DNA of 64,000 bases from Hellea sp039977295. Lineage in GTDB: Bacteria; Pseudomonadota; Alphaproteobacteria; Caulobacterales; Maricaulaceae. A program made the translations under genes and the position numbers. The stretch lies in contig JBDWDN010000007.1 in assembly GCA_039977295.1 (NCBI GenBank), positions 62,001 to 126,000 on the forward strand. Reading direction: 5' to 3'. Shown here one piece after another: positions 45,325 to 53,709 of the stretch; position 1 is the first letter of the stretch; each line of letters opens with the position of its first letter. The notes under the pieces were generated by a model that ran no database searches, was not told the origin of the DNA, and saw only the letters and a list, made by a program, of their open reading frames with translations.

Positions 45325-47235
45325 TCATTCCTTTTCAGGTAAAGATAAATCGAGTTCGCCGCTTTCGACCATTTTGGCGATGACTTCGATTGATCCGACA
45401 GTCGAGACGTGGCTGTCATCCAGTGTCAGAGGGAGGCCATCCGTTGTAAGATGTCGGCAGGAGGCAGGCCCTGTGGGGCATAGGATTTTCATCGGAGAGG
45501 CATAGGTGTGGTTGGAATATTCACGTGCCCTGTTTTTATCTGCATCGAAAACTCTTGCGACGAGTGACGCGGTGAATTTTTCATTTAATTCAGCCCGCGT
45601 AAGATGTCCAAACCGTTGATATTGATCTATCTGGCTCGGCTCATAAAAGGGAATGGGGCCCATTATCGTGACTTTGGTTGAGCTCCGGCTGGCTATTTTT
45701 TCCAGCACGTCCCTATCGATAAAACTCTCTTGTCTTGAACTTGTCTTAAGAGAAGAAATCACAATGTGCTCTAGGCCAGAGAGATTAAAATCGGTTTTCA
45801 AGGTCTCAATAATTGACCTACAGACTTTTGCATCTGCTTTGATGTTTTTAACATTTAACTGACAGCTATTCACCGCCATCAACCATACGTTACTCTCTGG
45901 ATAGGCCGCCTTTATACCTGACCGCCAAGATGCGGCGTGACTGTCGCCGATAATTAATATGTCATTTTTCTCGGTTGTCAGCGGCGCGCAGCGGCGTTTT
46001 AGCGTCTCAAAATCATTTTCATTATTCACCCAGCACATGCCTTTAAGCGATTCCAGATGCCATTCTTCCTGAAGGCGTTGCAGATCAACTTGGTATTCTT
46101 GTGATTGCTCTGTGTCCTCAATAAAGGCTGGCGTTTGCATTAAAAAATAAGCTGCAGCGCCCGCAAAGACAGCAACAAACGCTAAAAAGGCGAGGTAAAC
46201 TGATTTCGTTGACTTAAACCATTTTTGGCGCCTGATAGGATTTTCCAGTAATTCAAGCGAGGCCCAAGATAAAAGAATAGAGGCGCCAATTGCGGCCACA
46301 GCTGTCCAATGCCCCCATTGGGGGAATTGGATTTTCACGAATAAGAGTAACGGCCAGTGCCACAGATAAAGCGCATATGAAATCTTACCCAGAAACACCA
46401 TTGGCGGGATTGAGAGTAGTTTTACGGCAAAATTGTTTTGCCCCTTGGTCGCCCAAATGACGATAGCTGTTCCGAATACGGGTATTGCGGCCCAAGGCGC
46501 GGGGAATTGAGCCGTCTCTGTAATGACGAAAAAACTCCCCACGATGAGAACCAACCCAATAGACGCCGAGAGCAAGGCTATCCCTTGAGAGCGCGGGGGT
46601 TTGAGCGCAAAAACAGCCAGAGCTGAACCTATGCCAAGTTCCCAAAATCTTGAAAATATCCCATAAAATGCAAAATTTGGGGACGTAAGTGACAGGTAGA
46701 AACTATATATAAAACTTGAAACCAAGAGGAATATTAGGATGGGTTTTAATAAAGCCCGCATCTTTAATGCCGCTAATAAGAGAAGCGGCATGATGATGTA
46801 ATATTGCTCCTCCACGCCCAATGACCACATATGGAGAAGCGGCTTCGTATGCGCCGGCCCTCCGAAATAATCCGCCGTGAACGCAAAGAACCAATTGGCT
46901 GAAAATCCCAATGTCGCCAATAAGCTCCACAGGAAATCCCTCAACGCATCGGCAGAAAGTAAAACCAAGGCTAAACCAAAACTGACCGTAAGCATAAAGG
47001 CCAAGGGCGGGATAAGACGCCGAAAACGCCGCTCATAAAATTTTGCAAATGAGAAGGATTTATCTTGCATGCCTTGCAAGAGAATAGTCGTGATGAGGAA
47101 GCCAGAAATAACAAAAAATATATCAACGCCAACAAAGCCGCCCGGCAATAAAGCGGCATAGGCATGAAAAATAACGACGGACGCTACGGCGATAGCGCGC
47201 AATCCATCAATTTCAGCTCTGTATTTTAAGGTCAA
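45325..47235 (-). CDS. OafA/YrhL-type acyltransferase with C-terminal SGNH domain
   Basis: The 636-residue product has an acyltransferase-3 membrane domain (about 1-365; EIDGLRAIAVASVVIFHA at 8-25 with the catalytic His, GVDIFFVISGFLIT and WSLGVEEQYY) and a periplasmic SGNH domain (about 400-620; ILIIGDSHAAS with the Ser nucleophile, and LDDSHVS as the Asp-x-x-His-like site). Such proteins O-acetylate O-antigen, peptidoglycan or exopolysaccharide. It overlaps the upstream beta-helix gene by 4 bp and is convergent with the 793-aa gene. Confidence 0.92.
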   Translation of the reverse strand: MTLKYRAEIDGLRAIAVASVVIFHAYAALLPGGFVGVDIFFVISGFLITTILLQGMQDKSFSFAKFYERRFRRLIPPLAFMLTVSFGLALVLLSADALRDFLWSLLATLGFSANWFFAFTADYFGGPAHTKPLLHMWSLGVEEQYYIIMPLLLLAALKMRALLKPILIFLLVSSFIYSFYLSLTSPNFAFYGIFSRFWELGIGSALAVFALKPPRSQGIALLSASIGLVLIVGSFFVITETAQFPAPWAAIPVFGTAIVIWATKGQNNFAVKLLSIPPMVFLGKISYALYLWHWPLLLFVKIQFPQWGHWTAVAAIGASILLSWASLELLENPIRRQKWFKSTKSVYLAFLAFVAVFAGAAAYFLMQTPAFIEDTEQSQEYQVDLQRLQEEWHLESLKGMCWVNNENDFETLKRRCAPLTTEKNDILIIGDSHAASWRSGIKAAYPESNVWLMAVNSCQLNVKNIKADAKVCRSIIETLKTDFNLSGLEHIVISSLKTSSRQESFIDRDVLEKIASRSSTKVTIMGPIPFYEPSQIDQYQRFGHLTRAELNEKFTASLVARVFDADKNRAREYSNHTYASPMKILCPTGPASCRHLTTDGLPLTLDDSHVSTVGSIEVIAKMVESGELDLSLPEKE

Positions 47236-48779
47236 TTTAAACAGGTCCCTATTATCGAAACGGAATTATCTCCGGGCGTCAATACCCGCCCTTTTTGCTG
47301 AGGTGAAATCCCGCAGCTTATGGAGATTGTATTTTCCGTCATAAGATCATTTCCCAAATCATTCCCAAGATCAGTTGAAATGAAATATTGTACATTGGCG
47401 ACTTTATTTCCGGTAAATGTGAAAGGGGTCTCGCTGTTTATATTATTAATCGCCGAGGCTTGGCCCGCATTTGGTGAGGACACATCCGTAATTTCTGAAT
47501 GACTTATTTTGATATCCGCGCCGTCTAGCTGAATACCATAAAGCGGGTGAGTGTCTTTGTCTTTCCGTCCAACAATAGATCTGATCACGACATTTTCCAC
47601 AGAGATAGCGCTTCCCGTCAAATTGAGCCCCGTTCTATTGTGATAGGCATTTTGTAAATCCTGCAGCGTCACATCCTGCGCGCTGTTTACCTCTATTCCG
47701 CTGTCAAAAGCTCTTACAGTTCCATTGTTGACATTTATAGTCTTGCCCCCATTGATAGTTATTCCTGCCGCTTGCGACAAAGCCCCTGGCCCGAATATCG
47801 TGTGCCCTCCCAAATCGATGTTGACATTGGACGCCCGAATATCCAGGCCCGGGCTTTCAGGGGTATCTACAAAAATATCATTCTCTAAACAGAAATCACC
47901 CCCAAAGGTAATGGACATAGGCTGCGTGATCGAAAAGCAAGTTGCTTCGGACGGATCGCTCTGACCCAAACTGTTATTGTCAAAAACACAGGCATCGGCC
48001 TTGCTGACATTGTTGATAAATTTGTTACTCAGATCGGACCGAATATACGCAAAACTGTTCCCTGAAACATCGCAAACGGGCGCCTTAATATCATAAGCAA
48101 TTGGAGGCGAATTTGCCCAAGGCTTATAACCCAGCATTTTTTCCACATGGGAATCTGTAACCACGGCCTCTTGACCGTCGATGACAATACCGCGCCATAA
48201 ATTTCCAGAGGCATCGATTGATTTAACAGAAGCTTTCCCGACATTTCTAAAATGCACACCCGCCAGGAAGTTATGAATATTGCCATTTTTCACAGTGACA
48301 TTATTGCGGGCATCGGCGCGAACGCCAAAGCCCTTCGTCTCGGGCAGCAGACTGACAATTGTCCTGCCATTCAAGTCCAGTGTCACGTCATCTGCCGCAA
48401 TGACAATGCCGGCGCGGTTAAGTGTATCGGCGAAAATATGATCCGCGAGGCAATAATTGCCAGGCTCCCTAATGGTCATTGGCGTCCCAAATTCAATACC
48501 CTCTTTTATAATGATACAGCCCTTAGGCACGGAGACAGGCTTATCAGACCGTAACGCCTTTAAATCCAGGTCAAAATTATAGGGAGACTCAGGTCTTTCT
48601 GCTGTCGGCAGAAGGCCGCTTAACGCGTCCGGCGCGCGGTTTGAGTTCGGCGAACACCCCATTAAAGTGATTAACGACACACTTGATATGAGCGGCGGCC
48701 CAAGCCAAACACGAGACACCCCAACACAAGACAATAAAGACCTTACGCTATTTCTAACCGCAATTATTGAGGATTTCAT
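47232..48779 (-). CDS. Right-handed parallel beta-helix lipoprotein
   Basis: This 515-residue protein has a signal region with a lipobox ITLMGC (Cys42 expected to be lipidated), then repeating short strands typical of a pectate-lyase-like beta-helix. The repeats show DVTLDLNGRTI, NVTVKNGNI, NVNIDLGGHTI and DVTLQDLQN at regular spacing. It is probably a surface- or periplasm-anchored sugar-binding or polysaccharide-cleaving protein; catalytic residues cannot be assigned. Overlap with the acyltransferase gene suggests joint action on the same glycan. Confidence 0.82.
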   Translation of the reverse strand: MKSSIIAVRNSVRSLLSCVGVSRVWLGPPLISSVSLITLMGCSPNSNRAPDALSGLLPTAERPESPYNFDLDLKALRSDKPVSVPKGCIIIKEGIEFGTPMTIREPGNYCLADHIFADTLNRAGIVIAADDVTLDLNGRTIVSLLPETKGFGVRADARNNVTVKNGNIHNFLAGVHFRNVGKASVKSIDASGNLWRGIVIDGQEAVVTDSHVEKMLGYKPWANSPPIAYDIKAPVCDVSGNSFAYIRSDLSNKFINNVSKADACVFDNNSLGQSDPSEATCFSITQPMSITFGGDFCLENDIFVDTPESPGLDIRASNVNIDLGGHTIFGPGALSQAAGITINGGKTINVNNGTVRAFDSGIEVNSAQDVTLQDLQNAYHNRTGLNLTGSAISVENVVIRSIVGRKDKDTHPLYGIQLDGADIKISHSEITDVSSPNAGQASAINNINSETPFTFTGNKVANVQYFISTDLGNDLGNDLMTENTISISCGISPQQKGRVLTPGDNSVSIIGTCLN

Positions 48780-48919
48780 TATAACCTACTAAATGAATTT
48801 TTGGCGTTACGCCGCGCCTATCACGCCATTATAAAACAGAGTGCTTGAAAGCTGCAAGTGTCATAATTTCCGTTAAGTTACTAGGGCAAATTATTATCTG
48901 TGAGAGGTTGGGATAGCGT

Positions 48920-49069
48920 TTCGAGGAAAAGCTTAGCACAGGGTTATCAAGCGAAAGCGCAGATGACAAAAATTTACCAGCACAGCCCTATTTTGATGAA
49001 TATTCGCATATGGCGACTCGAGATTCTCTTATAAGATTGACGGCAATTATGCGGCGCGGGTTTGGGTAA
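48920..49069 (+). pseudogene. Decayed C-terminal fragment of a copy of the 793-aa glycan-transferase gene
   Basis: Reading from 48920 to the TAA at 49067-49069 gives 49 codons starting FEEKLSTGLSSESADDKNLP, aligned with DDKLSTVLSSSGLDDQNLPP at the end of the 793-aa protein (45256). Later codons also match in place: PYFDEYSHM against PYLSKNPHM, DSLIRL against DSLNRL, and RRGFG-stop against RRGFNE-stop. Upstream the frame meets a TAG. It is on the + strand, between two - strand genes, with no start. It is a remnant of a duplicated or recombined gene. Confidence 0.7.
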
Positions 49070-49135
49070 CACCCTCGGCATAAGCGACCACTTTACCTTT
49101 GATATGGGACGCGTACTGTGGGGGCTTAGCGGACC

Positions 49136-49199
49136 TTAGGCGTAGCCTAAAAATCGATCCAGTGAATCGATTTTAGTCGGATAAGGCCACGGCAGTGGC
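49136..49199. repeat. Array of three hairpins (REP/BIME-like)
   Basis: TTAGGC/GCCTAA (49136-49150), ATCGAT/ATCGAT with flanking A and T runs (49147-49176) and GCCAC/GTGGC (49186-49199) follow in immediate succession. The middle one, AAAATCGAT-CCAGTGA-ATCGATTTT, could work as a terminator for either strand. The set resembles a bacterial interspersed mosaic element. Confidence 0.5.
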
Positions 49200-49263
49200 T
49201 TGGCGGGCATAAGATGAGAGGCTTAAATCGCCCAAAGTAAGCCGCTCGATAGGACTTATTGAG

Positions 49264-50142
49264 TTACTTATTTAAGACTCTCCGCCGCCTCTTACGCTTC
49301 TCTTCCTCATCGAAAGCGTTTTGCAGAGCCATCAGCTCGGCCCGTCTGTAATGCCAAGTCTGTCTAACAGACTCCTTAACCTCATCCCGTGTTCGCCCTT
49401 CCAAATTCAGCATTTCCTCGACTGTTCCTAATATATGCTCTCGTGTAATTTCCGTATGCGTGCGTTCGTGCACGGCGGTTTCACAATAAAGCTTATCCCA
49501 AAGAGCCCTCTGCCACTCTTCAACGTCACCAACAGCATGCCATTCGGGCATGGTGAATTTATGTGATAAGAAAAACGTAAACTTCGACGGCTCTATAGAG
49601 TACATTTCATTGGTATTTTTTACAAAAGCTCCGAGCTCAAAATAATATTTGGGCGCGTGCCCCGCATTTGCAAAATACCCTTTTTTCTTGCCCAGAATTG
49701 ACATTTCGCGTCTGGCTGTCTTCCACGGCCCTACATATATTTCGGGGATAATTCGAGGCGAAGACTCGTATAGTGTAAAACCATCTTTGCGTTGAAATTT
49801 TGTTATCTCCTGCCCTTCAACGTCGTGGTGTTCATTGAATTTCGGGACCAGCGCAGCAGCGTCCACCGAGACGGGTTGAAAATCTACATAATGGGGAGAC
49901 TTGGAAAGAAGTGTGGCGGAGTCGCAGCCCCTTGTCTTGACCACCTCCATCACCGGGGCCGAAGCGTTTTGAGGCTCATAAGGGTCTTGTTTGTGACAGG
50001 CCGATATCAATGACGCGCATAAACCCACCATACAACTATATTTGAATTGTTTCAGACGGGCCTTAAAGGTGGCCGCTGGTTGCTTTGAAACACATAATGA
50101 CGCTCGAGTTGCCGGTTCAGCTGAATGCAATGGGTTCTTCAT
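49264..50142 (-). CDS. Putative lipoprotein with HExxH motif (DUF922-like)
   Basis: The product (about 292 residues from the chosen start) has a lipobox SLISAC about 55 residues in and then a soluble domain. Near 49454-49472 the protein reads VHERTH, an HExxH zinc-protease motif. Family resemblance is to DUF922-type predicted secreted metalloproteases, with a tryptophan-rich approach WQRALWDKL before it. The start is uncertain: ATG 50142 has GGAG 11 nt upstream, ATG 50214 and the in-frame 50256 are alternatives with a hydrophilic extension. Catalytic activity is inferred, not shown. Confidence 0.6.
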   Translation of the reverse strand: MKNPLHSAEPATRASLCVSKQPAATFKARLKQFKYSCMVGLCASLISACHKQDPYEPQNASAPVMEVVKTRGCDSATLLSKSPHYVDFQPVSVDAAALVPKFNEHHDVEGQEITKFQRKDGFTLYESSPRIIPEIYVGPWKTARREMSILGKKKGYFANAGHAPKYYFELGAFVKNTNEMYSIEPSKFTFFLSHKFTMPEWHAVGDVEEWQRALWDKLYCETAVHERTHTEITREHILGTVEEMLNLEGRTRDEVKESVRQTWHYRRAELMALQNAFDEEEKRKRRRRVLNK

Positions 50143-50228
50143 TAAAGCGTCTGCTCCGTACTTAAAGATAGAATGAGCTTTATAGTATCTTTCTTTATAA
50201 CCACTTATTGCCATTTTGACTTTTCCAA

Positions 50229-50267
50229 AGTGTCTGAGCGGCTTAAAATCGCTCAAAGTAAGACACT
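50229..50267. repeat. Nested hairpin upstream of the DUF922-like gene
   Basis: AGTGTCT (50229-50235) pairs with AGACACT (50261-50267) and the inner GAGCG (50236-50240) pairs with CGCTC (50250-50254). The sequence GGCTTAAAATCGCTCAAAGTAAG within it resembles GGCTTAAATCGCCCAAAGTAAG at about 49222-49243 on the other side of the gene. It may be an interspersed repeat unit or a regulatory structure. Confidence 0.45.
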
Positions 50268-50396
50268 CGACAATGTCCGCTCTGGGGATAATCCGTCCCT
50301 AAAAAATTTTCCGGCGTTTTCCACGAAGAAGAAGGTGGGACATATTACTTCTTCCCGCCCGCGGGCCACAAAGGGTCAGCCTTAAGCCTGTCAGCT

Positions 50397-50786
50397 ATGG
50401 CGATTGTGTTTGGCGGCATTGGCTCACTTGGGTTTTTCACGCCGCTCCCGCTCTTACTTACGGCGCTATTTGGAATCGCTGGAATCTTCCTCGCCTATAG
50501 GGCTCTTAATTTCTGGCTGTTCAAATCTGCGGTCGATATCTCAGATACCGAAGTGACTTTGCGGCGAGGCTTATTCAGAGGCGGCTTTGACGTCTTTAAC
50601 CCGTCCGATTTCAGCTCGCTTGACCTCATCGAGGCGATGCAAATTGGGAACAATAAAGTCTACCACATTATCGGGCACTTAACTTCGGGCAAGAAAATTA
50701 AACTCGCGAAATATTTCATTCGCAAACGCGACGCCGAGAGCTTGATTAGGCGCTTAAGTGAAGACATGGGTTTAGCAACGCAATGA
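50397..50786 (+). CDS. Small membrane protein with PH-like C-terminal domain
   Basis: This 129-residue protein has hydrophobic helices at about 3-17 and 19-38 and a soluble strand-rich C-terminus (DISDTEVTLRRGLFRGG onwards) resembling the bacterial PH-like domain of small membrane proteins. No specific function is known. ATG 50397 is the first start giving the helices; a short N-terminus leaves open that the real start is elsewhere. Confidence 0.55.
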   Translation: MAIVFGGIGSLGFFTPLPLLLTALFGIAGIFLAYRALNFWLFKSAVDISDTEVTLRRGLFRGGFDVFNPSDFSSLDLIEAMQIGNNKVYHIIGHLTSGKKIKLAKYFIRKRDAESLIRRLSEDMGLATQ

Positions 50787-50993
50787 GTTCATCTGCTTAA
50801 TCTAGCTCATAAATAACTAAACTGTTGCGACGGACGGTTGAACCCGCAGCTAAAATAGGACACTGAGTTAACATCAGCTTTGGGGATGAAGTTATGATTA
50901 TTATAGCGAATAATTCACCCAAAACATGACACTGCCATATTCTCTGGTCATCCAGCCTCTATCTGCTTACTTTTCTATGTAAAGGAGAAAATT

Positions 50994-51725
50994 ATGACCT
51001 CATTTAAATTCTTGCTTGCGCCCCTGATGATTAGTGGTGCACTCTTATGGGCGGCGCCTGCGATGGCACATGAAACAATGGATGGACCGGGTCAGATATC
51101 TGTTTCAGCGACGGGGAACAGCTACCAAGCACCTGATCTTGCGACAGTATCGGCGGGTGTGGTGACGCAAGCCCTGAATGCTCAAGACGCAATGAAAGCT
51201 AATGCGGAGAAGATGACAGCAATTTTTGACGCGCTTGAATCTGCGGGTATTCAGAAACGCCACATCAGAACCTCTCAGCTCTCACTCAATCCACAATATG
51301 ATTACAAACAGGACCGCAATCAACCTCGCATCATAGGTTATCAAGCCCGTAACACCGTCTCTGCAAAAAGCGAAGATTTGCAGCGTGTTGGTCCGATGAT
51401 AGACGCCCTTGTTTCTGCTGGGGCGAATAATATTAATGGTGTGAATTTCGGTATCAAAGACTCGGTCGCGGCAAAGTCTAAAGCTCGTAAATCTGCCGTC
51501 GTTGAAGCACGCCGCAAAGCCGAAGAAATGGCGGAGGCTGCAGGCCTGTCTTTGGGACGGGTTTTGCGTATGGATGAGAACACTCACAGCTCAGGGGTGC
51601 CGCAACGCATGGCAAATGTTATGCATGATATGCAAGGCGCAGCTGCGGATATGTCCACGTCTATTTCAGGTGGAGAGCAAACGCTCTCTGTTACAGTCAA
51701 TATTACGTTTGAGATTAGCGAGTAA
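50994..51725 (+). CDS. SIMPL-domain (DUF541) periplasmic protein
   Basis: The 243-residue product has a signal peptide (about 1-25, ending PAMAHE) and a SIMPL domain. Its features are ISVSATGNSYQAPDLATVSAGVVTQ (quoted in part; about 35-59), the NAEKMTAIFDALESAGI helix and the RTSQLSLNPQYDY strand. Members, such as the oxidative-stress-related YggE, are exported proteins of unclear mechanism. A GGAG ribosome site lies 7 nt before ATG 50994. It is a single-gene unit. Confidence 0.9.
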   Translation: MTSFKFLLAPLMISGALLWAAPAMAHETMDGPGQISVSATGNSYQAPDLATVSAGVVTQALNAQDAMKANAEKMTAIFDALESAGIQKRHIRTSQLSLNPQYDYKQDRNQPRIIGYQARNTVSAKSEDLQRVGPMIDALVSAGANNINGVNFGIKDSVAAKSKARKSAVVEARRKAEEMAEAAGLSLGRVLRMDENTHSSGVPQRMANVMHDMQGAAADMSTSISGGEQTLSVTVNITFEISE

Positions 51726-51883
51726 GGATTCTTCGTAAGCGTCTTGGCGTCACGTCAAGTTTTCTGCTGAGCTAACGTCCGCTTTTGGGGATCATCTTAG
51801 CATTAGAAAATCGATATCGGATTTTCGTTCTTTAACGACATCCGACTTTGCAAATTTTCCTCACCTAACAGGAAGTGAGTTAC

Positions 51884-52510
51884 TCAAACCACCTTAGCCG
51901 GATTCCCAAAAGCTGTTGCGCCGCTGGCAATATCTCGAACAACAACAGACCCTGCCCCCAGCGTGACGTCATCCCCGACTGTGATGCTTTGGCGGATTGT
52001 GCTGCCCACGCCGATTAGCGTGTTGTTTCCCACCTTCACATGGCCAGACAGCGTTACCCCCGGACCAATATGCACATGGTCGCCTATCTCTCCGTCATGA
52101 TCAATTATTGCGCCGGTGTTGATGATGCTGTTTTTGCCGATTGATGTGGAAATATTGACGATGGCTCCTGCCATGACGATGGTGCCCGCGCCGAGTTTTA
52201 CGCCGGGGGATAAGATGGCTGTGGGATGAATGGCGACCGTAGGGGAGAGACCCGCGGCTATCATTTTATCAAAAAGCTTTGCGCGTAATGACGCGCCGCC
52301 TTTGACGCTTCCAAGGCCGATGATGAAGCTGTTTATTTGGCCCGATTTTATGAGCTTTGGAATATCAGCGTCGCTGCCTAAGACAGGGTAAGGCAATTCG
52401 CCCTTTACGCCGCTATCGATGAAGCCTGCGATTTTGATGTTCGCGGCTTCTAGGACAGAAGCAACGACGCGGCCATGGCCCCCTGCCCCGATAATGGCGA
52501 CGCCGCTCAT
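51884..52510 (-). CDS. NeuD/PglD-family sugar O-/N-acetyltransferase
   Basis: The 208-residue product has an N-terminal Rossmann-like domain, AIIGAGGHGRVVASVLEA (about 5-22), and a left-handed beta-helix of hexapeptide repeats (about 90-205) with HPTAILSPG, GAIVNISTSIGKNSIINTGA and VTLGAGSVVVRDI. Family members acetylate amino sugars or nonulosonate precursors. In this pathway it would supply the 4-N-acetyl group (LegH-like role, inference). It is last in the - strand operon and overlaps legG by 4 bp. Confidence 0.87.
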   Translation of the reverse strand: MSGVAIIGAGGHGRVVASVLEAANIKIAGFIDSGVKGELPYPVLGSDADIPKLIKSGQINSFIIGLGSVKGGASLRAKLFDKMIAAGLSPTVAIHPTAILSPGVKLGAGTIVMAGAIVNISTSIGKNSIINTGAIIDHDGEIGDHVHIGPGVTLSGHVKVGNNTLIGVGSTIRQSITVGDDVTLGAGSVVVRDIASGATAFGNPAKVV

Positions 52511-53709
52511 GCTTTCGCTCCTAATGCGATTTGGTGGAAGGCTTTACGCGGGCCTGCGCCCTCTTTCAGAAAGGCGGCCACAGCCTCTACAATTTTCTCG
52601 GCCGCTTGGCCGTCGCCGTAAACATTTTCCTTGTCCGCGCATTGTGCTTTAAAGGCGGGGCTTTGGGCTTGGGCTATGGCTGCCTTCAGAGCCGATACCG
52701 TTCCAGCGGATTGAATTAGATTTGGCGAAACTTCTCGGCCCTTTTGGCGATCTCCAATATTGACGACCGGCAGGCCAAAGCTCGCCGCTTCTAAGATACC
52801 GCTAGAGCTATTGCCAATCATCATCGCCGCATGTTCCATAGCCGAGTAATAGCCTTTTGCGCCCATATGGCCAATGAGCATCTGCCCGTCAGTCTCAGCC
52901 ACAAAGGCCTCAATTTTGGCGTTAAGCGCGCGCCCTGCCGTATCGGCATTGGCGGCGGTGAAAACGCAGTGAATACCCGTCTCTTTTATAACCGTGAAAA
53001 GGGCCTCAATTTCGACCTGCGTTGCGGCCAAGTCTAATGTCACGGGGTGGTAGGTGATTAGCGCGAAATCACCTGTCTCTGGCAGATTAAATTTATCCCC
53101 TAATTCGGCGCGGGACATGCGCGGGACGGCGGCAATATTATCGAGGGCCGGCGCGCCGCTGACAATGACGCGCTCTGGCGCTTCGCCCATTTGACGAATG
53201 CGGGACGCTGCGAGCTCTGTCGCGCAGCAATGCAGATGTGAAAGTTTGGTCAGCATATGGCGCAGGACATTATCCATCGCGCCCTCTGTTTCTTCGCCGC
53301 CGTGTAGATGACAAATCGGCAAGCCGCGCGGAACTGCCGCCAAAGCTGCTGCCGCCATTTCAAAACGGTCGCCCAGCACGATGAGCATATCCGCCTCGAT
53401 ATCATCTAGCGCGCCTGCCATGCCTTTGGCCGCTTGCCCCATACTTATGCCGATATCTTTGGCGGTATCGCCCTCAGATAGGCACTCAAAGCTCGCGGCA
53501 ATCGGCCAGCCGCTTTTCTCGACTTCGGTGAAGGTATAGCCAAAATCTTTGGACATATGCATGCCGGTGATAATCAGCACCGGATTAATATCAGGATGGG
53601 CGTTTAGCGCGCGCAAGACAGGTTGATAGATCGAAAAATCGGCGCGGCTTGTTGTCAAAATGGCAACGCGCCACGGCTTATTTCCAGGGCTATTTCGATC
53701 TTGAGCCAT
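52507..53709 (-). CDS. legG: Hydrolysing UDP-/GDP-sugar 2-epimerase (NeuC/LegG family)
   Basis: This 400-residue enzyme has the GT-B-like fold of the WecB/NeuC family. The start LTTSRADFSIYQPVLRAL is the NeuC/LegG-specific pattern (TxRADYG in NeuC); catalytic acids lie in the LGDRFEM block (about 111-117), and HLHGGEETEG and GNSSSGILEA complete the family marks. Hydrolysing members release the nucleotide and epimerise C2 to give 2,4-diacetamido-mannose-type sugars for nonulosonate synthesis. It is in the middle of the legI-legG-acetyltransferase operon (1-bp TAATG and 4-bp ATGA overlaps). Confidence 0.88.
   Translation of the reverse strand: MAQDRNSPGNKPWRVAILTTSRADFSIYQPVLRALNAHPDINPVLIITGMHMSKDFGYTFTEVEKSGWPIAASFECLSEGDTAKDIGISMGQAAKGMAGALDDIEADMLIVLGDRFEMAAAALAAVPRGLPICHLHGGEETEGAMDNVLRHMLTKLSHLHCCATELAASRIRQMGEAPERVIVSGAPALDNIAAVPRMSRAELGDKFNLPETGDFALITYHPVTLDLAATQVEIEALFTVIKETGIHCVFTAANADTAGRALNAKIEAFVAETDGQMLIGHMGAKGYYSAMEHAAMMIGNSSSGILEAASFGLPVVNIGDRQKGREVSPNLIQSAGTVSALKAAIAQAQSPAFKAQCADKENVYGDGQAAEKIVEAVAAFLKEGAGPRKAFHQIALGAKA

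Larger units (their letters stand above)
48780..49263. other. Intergenic region with gene remnant and hairpin array
   Basis: This 484-bp gap holds no intact gene. It contains the C-terminal transferase remnant (48920-49069), a three-hairpin array (49136-49199) and a short segment (49209-49246) that resembles a segment at 50225-50265. Its content suggests past recombination at the right edge of the glycan locus. Confidence 0.6.

Noticed and set aside
50173..50385. 70-codon + strand frame upstream of the PH-like gene
   Set aside because: It is antisense to the lipoprotein gene start and crosses the nested hairpin; no supporting features.
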